64,000 nt of DNA, taken from Ogataea parapolymorpha DL-1 (Eukaryota > Ascomycota > Pichiomycetes > Pichiales > Pichiaceae). Location of the stretch: contig NC_027864.1 in the NCBI RefSeq assembly GCF_000187245.1, positions 992,001-1,056,000 of the forward strand, in the 5' to 3' direction. Below are positions 46,393-53,140 of the stretch, piece by piece (within the stretch, counting starts at the first letter, position 1; each line of letters opens with the position of its first letter). Below the pieces are notes generated by a model. The model ran no database searches, was not told the DNA's origin, and saw nothing but the letters and a program-made list of their open reading frames with translations. Position numbers and translations under genes: made by a program.

Positions 46393-46418
46393 CCAAGGGT
46401 TCGCAGTTGCGAACTTGG
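46393..46418. repeat. inverted repeat in APT1/TCA17 promoter
   Basis: CCAAG-GG-TTCGCA, spacer GT, TGCGAA-CTTGG: an 11-bp inverted repeat interrupted only by a 2-nt bulge in the left arm. The inner 16 bp GTTCGCAGTTGCGAAC is exactly symmetrical around the GT. It sits between the two divergent ATGs and could bind a dimeric regulator; the factor is unknown. Confidence 0.6.
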
Positions 46419-46576
46419 GAAGCTGAAAAACTGCGACGCTGGCCTTTTGTAAACTATCGCGGGTTTTGCCAGCACATTAGTGAGACCCTGAAGTGAAAAC
46501 AAGGCCATGTTCGGGCCGGCAATCCGTAAACCAGGCTTCCCTCATATATATCTTCGACGCGACGATTTTGTTTCTC

Positions 46577-47076
46577 ATGACAATTCTTTTTGTTTCGCTC
46601 ATATCGAGAGATGTAAGTATTCCCCACGCTACGCTAACCAGAACCGACCCCTGTACATCCAGCCGTTTGTGGCAGGCAGTGCAGCGGACGAGCGCACCGC
46701 CAACGAGCTGCTCAAGTACAACTTCCTGTCGCACATGTCGCTGGACATCTTTGAGTCGCCATTTGCACAGCCGGCCCCAGACCCAAACACGAAAAAAACC
46801 TATGTTCTGCTGTTTGTGCAGGACGGGGTGTACGTGTTTGGACACCAGACGAGCACGGGGCTGCGGATCGTCGTGGGGGCTACACGCGCGGAAAACGAGC
46901 TGCCGGACGAGGGCCTGAACGGGGTTTTCGCCGACATCCAGCGCGCATACCTCAAGCTGGTGTGCAACCCGTTCAAGACCATTGAGTCCGAAAACGAGGA
47001 GATCGAGAATCCGCGGTTCGACCGCCAGATCAAGGAGGCCGTTGCCAGATGGGAAAATCGTTCATTATCTACTTAA
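46577..47076 (+). CDS. TCA17: TRAPP-associated protein Tca17 (TRAPPC2L), two exons
   Basis: Coding segments 46577-46612 and 46642-47076 give 156 residues (S. cerevisiae 152). Joining them yields MTILFVSLISRD then NRPLYIQ, which lines up with the start of the sedlin-fold family (human TRAPPC2L has a near-identical pattern ending in PLYI). The rest shows NELLKYNFLSHMSLDIFES, YGVYVFGH-like strand sequence, GLRIVVGATR and the conserved KLVCNPF. Tca17 regulates assembly of the TRAPP tethering complex for late-Golgi transport. Without splicing, the second exon is open upstream to an ATG at 46507, but that reading loses the conserved first strand. The last 8 bp overlap the end of IES6. Confidence 0.85.
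46613..46641 (+). other. 29-nt intron in TCA17
   Basis: The donor is GTAAGT at 46613-46618, a branch-like GCTAAC is at 46633-46638 and the acceptor CAG is at 46639-46641, three bases after the branch motif. Removing exactly these 29 nt fuses the first beta strand of the sedlin fold to PLYI in frame. Very short for a yeast spliceosomal intron. Confidence 0.75.
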
Positions 47077-47440
47077 GCACCACGTTGGCACTGCGCAACG
47101 CTAAATACTGCTGGTCAACGCCGGGAGCCATGTGTTTGACGATGTCGTAGCACTCTTTGTCGTAGTATCTGAGCTGGTTGTGCGGGGACTTGTAGTGCGT
47201 GGGCAGTCCTGTGATGTCACAGTAGGTCTTGGTGGGTCTGAGCGAGGGTGGCGCCGACAGCGACTGATATGTCACGAGATTTGGGTCGTGGGCGTGCTGT
47301 TGCTTGAGCTGGATCCGTTTGGCCTCGTCGTTGAGGATCTGTCTTAGAAACCTGTGTCTGCGCTTGGCAGGCTTGTAGGAGGGCGGCTTGAACGGCAGCG
47401 GCGAATTGAGCCTGTCTGATATTTCGACAATATTGGACAT
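47069..47440 (-). CDS. IES6: INO80 chromatin-remodelling subunit Ies6
   Basis: 123 residues from the ATG at 47440 (MSNIVEISD); a TTG two codons earlier is not a likely start. The C-terminal YL1_C domain is clear: PPSLRPTKTYCDITGLPTHYKSP, then IVKHMAPGVDQQYLALR and the terminal ANVVLK. Ies6 pairs with Arp5 in the INO80 complex. It is shorter at the N-terminus than the S. cerevisiae protein (166). Only 40 bp separate its ATG from the stop of the PQ-loop gene upstream, so its promoter must lie partly in that coding sequence. Confidence 0.88.
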   Translation of the reverse strand: MSNIVEISDRLNSPLPFKPPSYKPAKRRHRFLRQILNDEAKRIQLKQQHAHDPNLVTYQSLSAPPSLRPTKTYCDITGLPTHYKSPHNQLRYYDKECYDIVKHMAPGVDQQYLALRSANVVLK

Positions 47441-47480
47441 GGGCAAATAATTTTATTTAATTTGATTTTAACTGAGCTTT

Positions 47481-48308
47481 TTATTCGAACACTGCCGTCT
47501 CCGACTGTCTGTACATATAAAACTGGGCGAAAATGACAAGGTCCTCGGCAATGGTGCCCAGCGAGCCCAACAGCCAGCTGCTGTTGAGCACGACGTAGTC
47601 CCAGTCCGAGCGATAGAACAGGATCTGCAGGCCGTACGTGACGTTGCCCAGGGTCGAGAACATGAAGAAGAGCAGACTCAGCCCGCGACACGATTTCTTG
47701 GTGTAATTTTGGTATATCTGCGGCAGTCTGGCGCTCAGATACAGCGCCGCGCTCAAATAACCGCAGATCTGCGGGCCAATGGCCAGCTCGATGTCGGGCT
47801 GCTCCTTGGCTGGCGACGAGCACAGGTAGCCAATGATGCCGGCCACAAACACGGCGAGCAGCGGCAGCACGTATCTGACAAGCACGGAGTGGTTCTGAGG
47901 CTGGAGCACGATGTCCTCGATGGTGGACGACTTGCGACGCGGCGTGTCTGTCAGCAGCGGTGTGCGTTCTGGTTGTCTCCTTTTGGGATACACGTAGGTG
48001 TAGTAATAGTAGAATGCCAGCGTAAAGGCGTCTGCGACAGTAAACCATGCCGCCAGCAAAATCACCTGGGGCAGGAGACCGGCCCACAGCGCGCCCGCGA
48101 GGTTGAGAATGTCTCCGAGCGTCCAGAACAGGAGGAATAGTGGACTGATGCCTTCTGCCGATTTCAGCCGCCACTGCTCAATCAGCTGCGGAAGAAGCAG
48201 CACCAGCCAGCAGGCAAGTGATATGGAGCCGGCAATGCCCGAAAGTTGGGTGCGCAGTTGGGAAGGCGTCTCTGCGCCGGCAAGAAGAGAAAAGCTGGCA
48301 AGGTCCAT
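47481..48308 (-). CDS. Vacuolar PQ-loop amino-acid transporter (Ypq/Rtc2 type)
   Basis: 275 residues with seven hydrophobic segments and two PQ-loops: the first around LVLLLPQLIEQWRLKSAEGISPLFLLFW and the second at YLSARLPQIYQNYTKKSCRGLSLLFF. The middle cytosolic loop carries PERTPLLTDTPRRK, compatible with a dileucine-type vacuolar sorting signal. Family members Ypq1, Ypq2 and Rtc2/Ypq3 are vacuolar cationic amino-acid transporters related to PQLC2. Which of the three it corresponds to cannot be told. It is divergent from RPL8 with 85 bp between ATGs. Confidence 0.87.
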   Translation of the reverse strand: MDLASFSLLAGAETPSQLRTQLSGIAGSISLACWLVLLLPQLIEQWRLKSAEGISPLFLLFWTLGDILNLAGALWAGLLPQVILLAAWFTVADAFTLAFYYYYTYVYPKRRQPERTPLLTDTPRRKSSTIEDIVLQPQNHSVLVRYVLPLLAVFVAGIIGYLCSSPAKEQPDIELAIGPQICGYLSAALYLSARLPQIYQNYTKKSCRGLSLLFFMFSTLGNVTYGLQILFYRSDWDYVVLNSSWLLGSLGTIAEDLVIFAQFYMYRQSETAVFE

Positions 48309-48372
48309 TTAGATAAGTGAAATTGGGTTTGAGGTGTGATATACATAAAAATGTCGTGGGAAAATTTTTTAG

Positions 48373-48390
48373 TCAATCAATCAATCAATC
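48373..48390 (+). repeat. (TCAA)4 microsatellite in RPL8 leader
   Basis: Four and a half TCAA units end three bases before the RPL8 start codon, probably within the 5' leader of the mRNA. Confidence 0.8.
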
Positions 48391-48393
48391 GTT

Positions 48394-49313
48394 ATGGTAA
48401 GTACGGCTAAAGACGGCGCTGATCTCTGAGATGCGGCCGGATCTTTGTAAACGTACCGAGAGATGGTGCGCGTCTTTTTTTTTGCTGAGTTTGCTCGACA
48501 AACTGTAGAGATTAGTGCTCGATGACCGATTTTCCTAGAGTATTAACCTCGATGACCCAGCCTTCGAAAAAAGTTGCTCCAGCGCCTTTAGCCAAACAGC
48601 AGAAAGCTGTCAAGACGTCCGTTTATGACGCGACGCCTAGAAACTACGGAATCGGACAGAATGTCCAGCCAAAACGGGCCCTGAACCGGTTTGTCAAGTG
48701 GCCGCAGTACGTGAGACTGCAGAGACAGAAGAAGGTTCTGACCATGAGACTCAAGGTGCCGCCTGCCATCGCCCAGTTTTTCCACACGCTGGACCGAAAC
48801 TCTGCCGTCGCGGTGTTCAAGTTGTTGAACAAGTACAGACCAGAGACAAAGTCCGAGAAGAAGGAGAGACTGTCGAGGGAGGCAGCCGCCATTGCGGAAG
48901 GCAACAAGAAGGAGGACGTTTCTTCCAAGCCGTTTGTTGTCAAGTACGGACTCAACCATGTTGTTTCACTGATTGAGAACAAGAAGGCCAAGTTGGTGCT
49001 TATTGCCAACGACGTGGATCCTGTCGAATTGGTTGTCTTCCTGCCTGCTCTGTGCAGAAAGATGGGTGTTCCATACGCTATCGTCAAGGGTAAGGCACGT
49101 TTGGGTGCATTGGTGCACCAGAAGACCGCTGCTGCTGCTGCCTTGGTGGATGTCAGACCCGAGGACGAGGCTACGTTGGCCAAGCTTGTTTCGACAGTGG
49201 ACGCCAATTTCGCCGAGAAGTACGAGCAGGCCAGAAAACAGTGGGGCGGCGGCATCATGGGCGCCAAAACCACCGCCAAACTGACCAAGAGAAGTAGAGC
49301 CCAGGCGGAGTAG
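48394..49313 (+). CDS. RPL8: 60S ribosomal protein L8 (eL8), two exons
   Basis: Exon 1 is just the ATG (48394-48396); exon 2 is 48561-49313, giving 251 residues (S. cerevisiae 256). The spliced start M-PSKKVAPAPLA lines up with the MAPGKKVAPAPF start of the yeast protein. The core is unmistakable: GIGQNVQPKRALNRFVKWP, VKYGLNHVVSLIENKKAKLV, VVFLPALCRKMGVPYAIVKGK, and the terminal WGGGIMGAK. Codons are strongly biased. An unspliced start at ATG 48552 (MTQPSKKV) would give almost the same protein, so the intron affects the N-terminus by only two residues. First of three consecutive large-subunit protein genes. Confidence 0.93.
48397..48560 (+). other. 164-nt intron directly after the RPL8 start codon
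   Basis: Donor GTAAGT follows the ATG immediately; a branch-like TATTAAC lies at 48541-48547 and the acceptor CAG at 48558-48560. An intron right behind the initiator codon is common in yeast ribosomal protein genes. I found no box C/D pair of a snoRNA inside it. Confidence 0.75.
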
Positions 49314-49433
49314 CCTGGCTAGATAGAACTGTGTACTTTCCGAAAAAACTGTGACTGCGAAAAATCTACACCTGCCACCTCCAAGTGGTATATTGCAAGC
49401 CTGTAAAAAATATTCGCCAACTTATTATTCACC

Positions 49434-49616
49434 ATGGCTAAGTCGAAGAACCACACCGCCCACAACCAGACCAGAAAGGCCCACAGAAACGGTATCAAGA
49501 AGCCAAAGACCCACAGATACCCTTCTCTGAAGGGTGTGGATTCTAAGTTCAGAAGAAACCACAGATACGCTTTGCACGGAACTGCTAAGGCTTTGGCTGC
49601 TCAGAAGAAGAACTAG
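49434..49616 (+). CDS. RPL29: 60S ribosomal protein L29 (eL29)
   Basis: 60 residues, the normal size of eL29. It is highly basic: [20 protein letters not shown], then [19 protein letters not shown] and [15 protein letters not shown]. It lies at the subunit interface of the 60S particle. No intron is needed. It follows RPL8 in tandem by 120 bp, and the leader ends CACC before the ATG. Confidence 0.97.
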   Translation: MAKSKNHTAHNQTRKAHRNGIKKPKTHRYPSLKGVDSKFRRNHRYALHGTAKALAAQKKN

Positions 49617-49791
49617 GCAATGATATAGTTAATAAGAAGTGGATTTGATTAGTGCGTTGCACGTGTAGAACAACAGAGGTAGAGCGTAGGAAATGAAGCA
49701 AAATGAAGGTAGATACGGTAGATACGGTCGTGCTAGATGTACGCATGAAAAACATTTATCTGTAGATGATTACTCTGCTATTTCCCAGTAC

Positions 49792-50559
49792 TTAGTCGTC
49801 GTTCTTGTCCTTCGAACCTCTCAGCAAACCAGTTCTTCTGGCAGCAATCAAACCGGCCTTTTGACCAGAAACAGCACCTCTCGAGATCGTAGAAGCCTTA
49901 CCAATGTGTTGATGGTTACCACCACCGTGAGGGTGATCAACAGGGTTCATGGCCACACCTCTAGTCTTTGGCCAGGAGTTTCTCTTGACCTTGTATTTGT
50001 GGAAAGCTCTACCGGCCTTGAGCAATGGCTTGTCAATTCTTCCTCCACCAGCAATCACACCAATGACACCTCTAGCGTCAGAAGACAAAACCTTCTTGGC
50101 TCCAGATGGCAGCTTAACTCTGGTCTTGTTCTCGTCTGGGTTGTGACCAATGACAATCACGTAGTTTCCAGAGGTTCTTCCAAGAGCACCTCTGTCACCA
50201 ACCTTCTCCTCCACGTTGGAAACGATGGTACCTTCTGGCAGGGCTCCCAATGGCAACACGTTACCGATGTTCAAAGAGGCCTTTTGACCGGCATAGATGA
50301 ACTGTCCGGTGTACACACCCTCGTTGGCAATGAAGGTCTCTTCTCTGAGCTTGTACTTGTATGGGTCTCTGAAGACAACCTTGGCCAATGGAGCTCCACG
50401 GCCAGGATCGTGCAAGATTTGCTTCACAACACCTCTGATGTATCCGTGCTTTTCGGCGTAGTCCAAGGTTCTCAGCTTGGCAGCACCCTTTCTGAGTCTG
50501 GTGTGCGAAGTGAAGATGGAGCCGGCACCCTTTCTCTGGTTTCTGATAACTCTACCCAT
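49792..50559 (-). CDS. RPL2: 60S ribosomal protein L2 (uL2)
   Basis: 255 residues, near-identical in layout to yeast uL2. It begins [16 protein letters not shown] and contains [20 protein letters not shown], including the universally conserved histidine near the peptidyl transferase centre. S. cerevisiae RPL2 genes have an intron after the second codon; here the reading frame is continuous. It is convergent with RPL29 (175 bp between stops) and divergent from MIC10. A CACGTG site lies 67 bp upstream of its ATG. Confidence 0.97.
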   Translation of the reverse strand: MGRVIRNQRKGAGSIFTSHTRLRKGAAKLRTLDYAEKHGYIRGVVKQILHDPGRGAPLAKVVFRDPYKYKLREETFIANEGVYTGQFIYAGQKASLNIGNVLPLGALPEGTIVSNVEEKVGDRGALGRTSGNYVIVIGHNPDENKTRVKLPSGAKKVLSSDARGVIGVIAGGGRIDKPLLKAGRAFHKYKVKRNSWPKTRGVAMNPVDHPHGGGNHQHIGKASTISRGAVSGQKAGLIAARRTGLLRGSKDKNDD

Positions 50560-50625
50560 GTTGGTTGGAAATAAAATTTTTCAGACCTGAAAATGTAAAG
50601 GTGAGAGAGAGGGAGAAAATCAGGG

Positions 50626-50631
50626 CACGTG
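50626..50631 (-). promoter_or_regulatory. CACGTG (Cbf1-type) site in RPL2 promoter
   Basis: In RPL2 orientation the site reads TATCACGTG, matching the Cbf1 consensus RTCACGTG. Cbf1 is used at ribosomal protein promoters in several yeasts outside Saccharomyces. Distance to the RPL2 ATG is about 67 bp. Confidence 0.5.
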
Positions 50632-50793
50632 ATAAATGGCAAGGGCAGCGGCCCTGCAGTTTTGGGGGAAGGAGGTTTTCCCAACGACGCGACGACCGAC
50701 GCACAGTACAACTCGCGCGCACAGGGACTTATGCCAGACCATTCATTTTCCATCAATTTTCGAAAACAAACTAAAGACTCATACGCTGAACAG

Positions 50794-51113
50794 GTATGTA
50801 TACCGGAACGGGACTCATACGGGTAATCTGCGGGCACAAATAATGAGCTGAAGAAGCGCATCGACATTGGTTCCTCGAGCTATGTTCAGCTCGTCGGATT
50901 TAATGGGACCACCAGAAGAAAAAGATGGTCATTGACTCTGGACCACCACCACCTCTGATCTACAACTCTCGAGCAAGACGTCCCAATTGCTGTTCCACAA
51001 AACAGACATTGTTAGTTCTTTCCCCCCACGCCGACCACTCTGCATGGCCACAGATCCCGACGTTGCCTTCCTCCCCACGTAACCCCCAATCCCACCAATA
51101 CTAACTCCCCCAG
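50794..51113 (+). other. candidate leader intron in front of MIC10
   Basis: A perfect branch sequence TACTAAC (51099-51105) is followed by CAG at 51111-51113, directly before the MIC10 ATG. Two donors are possible: GTATGT at 50794 (320-nt intron) or GTTAGT at 51011 (103 nt). With the first, an upstream ATG at 50731 would join in frame and add 21 residues. The acceptor end is well supported, the donor is not. Confidence 0.45.
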
Positions 51114-51356
51114 ATGTCCGAAATCGCTACCTCCTCCCCATCCACGTCCCTGGTCAACGCCAAGTGGGATGTGGTCATCTCGAACGGAATTGTCAAGTCT
51201 GGTCTCGGCTTCGGAGCCGGCGTGCTCGCGTCCGTTCTCTTTTTCAGAAGAAGAGCATTCCCAGTGTGGCTGGGCCTCGGGTTCGGTCTAGGAAGAGCCT
51301 ACTCAGAGGGAGATTCCATATTCAGAGAAGCCGGTATTAGAGAAGTGAAGGCTTAG
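51114..51356 (+). CDS. MIC10: MICOS subunit Mic10
   Basis: 80 residues. Two short hydrophobic segments with glycine-rich motifs [15 protein letters not shown] and [13 protein letters not shown], joined by the basic RRR turn, are the hallmark of Mic10, which bends the inner mitochondrial membrane at crista junctions. The upstream part [14 protein letters not shown] and the downstream EGDSIFR also match the yeast protein (97 residues). The ATG chosen gives MSEIATSS, like the MSE start of the S. cerevisiae protein. Splice-like signals right before this ATG suggest an intron in the leader. Confidence 0.92.
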   Translation: MSEIATSSPSTSLVNAKWDVVISNGIVKSGLGFGAGVLASVLFFRRRAFPVWLGLGFGLGRAYSEGDSIFREAGIREVKA

Positions 51357-51978
51357 GTAGATAGATGTACAATACACCCGTACACCATGCGAATTCTTGC
51401 CGCTCGTTTTTTGACTTTTTCCTGACTCCTCGGTGCAAGGTGTTGGTTCCTGTAGCTGACCTGTAAATCTCCGCACACCGTTTGACTCTGGCTGCATGAA
51501 ACAATGCCGACCTGTCATGGCTGCTCCGCCCAAGTCAAATATCCTGCAGACGGCTCTATCTTATCGATATGGAGTGCAGACAGCATCAAAACGGGCCTAA
51601 ATGGCCTATATAATCTTACGAGCTCACATATATCGAGCCTACACCTGCTATTAGTCATAGCTAGACTGACGCCCGAGGACGGTCCAATGAACGTCCATGG
51701 AATTTTCTACCCGTCTCGGTCATGCACGACCCGCAACACCCGAATTTCGGCCTCTGCTAGCGGTCGTTGTAGGGGCTCCAGCAACACGGGACTAGTCCGA
51801 GCGCTTCTGTGTCATTTCATAGCCCATCCTGAGCTCTTTCCAGATGCTCTCACGCGTCCCTGAGCCAGATCTCGCCAATCTTATCGCCAACCGTTTTGGT
51901 ATGTACACGACCTCCCAAAAAGTTTTCGTGCGTCGGGACGAGTATATAGGGGCGGGCAGATCGCCTGTTGGTGTAGAC
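51357..51978 (+). promoter_or_regulatory. MIC10 3' region and GLY1 promoter
   Basis: 622 bp. It includes the MIC10 terminator region and the GLY1 upstream sequence. A TATATAA box lies at 51607-51613, and a second TATATAGG at 51943-51950 is too near the GLY1 ATG for normal use. In-frame ATGs at 51844 and 51901 precede the preferred GLY1 start. No other gene is seen. Confidence 0.45.
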
Positions 51979-53079
51979 ATGACTGTTAGCGAAAACTACC
52001 CGACACACAACGAGTTCAGATCCGATACGTTCACGGTGCCGACTGCGACGATGCTGCAGGCGGTGGCCGTGTGCTCTGTTGGAGACTCTGTCTACAAGGA
52101 AGACGAGGATACCTTGGCACTAGAGGCCAAGGTTGCGCATATGGCGGGCAAGGAAGCCGCTCTTTTCTGCTGTTCGGGCACGATGTCGAACCAGATCGGG
52201 CTTCGGGCGCATTTACACCAGCCTCCGCACCGGATACTGTGCGATTACAGAGGCCATGTGTATGCGCACGAGGCTGGTGGGCTGGCGACTCTGTCGCAGG
52301 CGATGGTGACCCCGGTTATACCAGCGAACGGGTTATACCTGACTTTGGACGATATTTTGGAGAACTACATCCCGGACGACGGTGATATTCACATGGCTCC
52401 GACCAAAGTTATCTCGCTCGAAAATACATTGCACGGGATAATCATGCCCCTGGACAACATCCGCGAGATCTCGGAGTGGTGTCGCGCGAACGGCGTGAAA
52501 CTGCATCTGGACGGTGCGCGGTTATGGAATGCCAGCGTCGCGACCGGCATCAGCATCGGCGAGTACTGTCAATACTTCGACTCGGTCTCGTTGTGTCTAT
52601 CCAAGGGTCTGGGTGCTCCTGTTGGGTCGATTTTGGTTGGCGAGCGCGCCTTCATCGAGAAGGCCAACCATTTTAAGAAACAGAACGGTGGAGGAATCAG
52701 ACAGGCGGGAATTCTGACGAGGATGGCCAGCATTGCGATCGACGAGAATTTCGCCAAGCTGCGGATCGGCCACCAGTTTGCGCGGGACGTTGCGCAGTTC
52801 TGCGAGACAAACGGCATTGCATTGGAGTCGCCAGCTGACACGAATTTTGTGTTTCTGGACCCTAAGAAATTCAGGATCGACCCTGACGTGCTCGCGTCGC
52901 TGTCTGAAAAATACGGCCTCAAAGTTATGGGTTATAGACTGGCCTTCCACTTCCAGAACTCGCGCGAGGCAGTCGATCGGCTGAAGGAGATGCTCAAAGA
53001 GGCATATGAATACGCTCAGAGACATCCGTACGTGGCCAAGGGCGCCGTGCGCATATATAGAGCGGATAAGTCAAAATAG
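51979..53079 (+). CDS. GLY1: L-threonine aldolase (Gly1)
   Basis: 366 residues from the ATG at 51979, beginning MTVSENYPTHNEFRSDTFTVPT, which aligns with the yeast enzyme's start. It is a PLP enzyme that splits threonine (and allo-threonine) into glycine and acetaldehyde. The pyridoxal lysine is K209 in CLSKGLGAPVG; other blocks are AGKEAALFCCSGTMSNQ, LENTLHG and GGGIRQAG. The frame remains open upstream to ATGs at 51901 and 51844, adding 26 or 45 residues that look weakly like a mitochondrial presequence; relatives are cytosolic, so I chose the shorter form. Confidence 0.93.
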   Translation: MTVSENYPTHNEFRSDTFTVPTATMLQAVAVCSVGDSVYKEDEDTLALEAKVAHMAGKEAALFCCSGTMSNQIGLRAHLHQPPHRILCDYRGHVYAHEAGGLATLSQAMVTPVIPANGLYLTLDDILENYIPDDGDIHMAPTKVISLENTLHGIIMPLDNIREISEWCRANGVKLHLDGARLWNASVATGISIGEYCQYFDSVSLCLSKGLGAPVGSILVGERAFIEKANHFKKQNGGGIRQAGILTRMASIAIDENFAKLRIGHQFARDVAQFCETNGIALESPADTNFVFLDPKKFRIDPDVLASLSEKYGLKVMGYRLAFHFQNSREAVDRLKEMLKEAYEYAQRHPYVAKGAVRIYRADKSK

Positions 53080-53140
53080 CATAATGAACATTAATTTAAC
53101 TCGATAAAATAAAAAATAAAAAAAATAATTCATTTTTTCC

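Larger units (their letters stand above)
50560..51113. promoter_or_regulatory. divergent regulatory region RPL2/MIC10
   Basis: 554 bp between two divergent ATGs. It holds a CACGTG box on the RPL2 side and, on the MIC10 side, splice-like signals ending exactly at the MIC10 ATG (see separate entries). No RNA gene or other open frame could be supported. Confidence 0.5.

Noticed and set aside
46507..46641. Unspliced TCA17 starting at ATG 46507
   Set aside because: The resulting N-terminus lacks the conserved first strand, which splicing of 29 nt supplies exactly.
48397..48560. snoRNA inside the RPL8 intron (mammalian eL8 introns host some)
   Set aside because: CTGA sequences precede the GATGA-like ones, the wrong order for a C/D snoRNA, and no pairing stem is seen.
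49693..50574. 293-codon plus-strand frame opposite RPL2
   Set aside because: RPL2 on the other strand is beyond doubt; the frame is a by-product of its codon usage.
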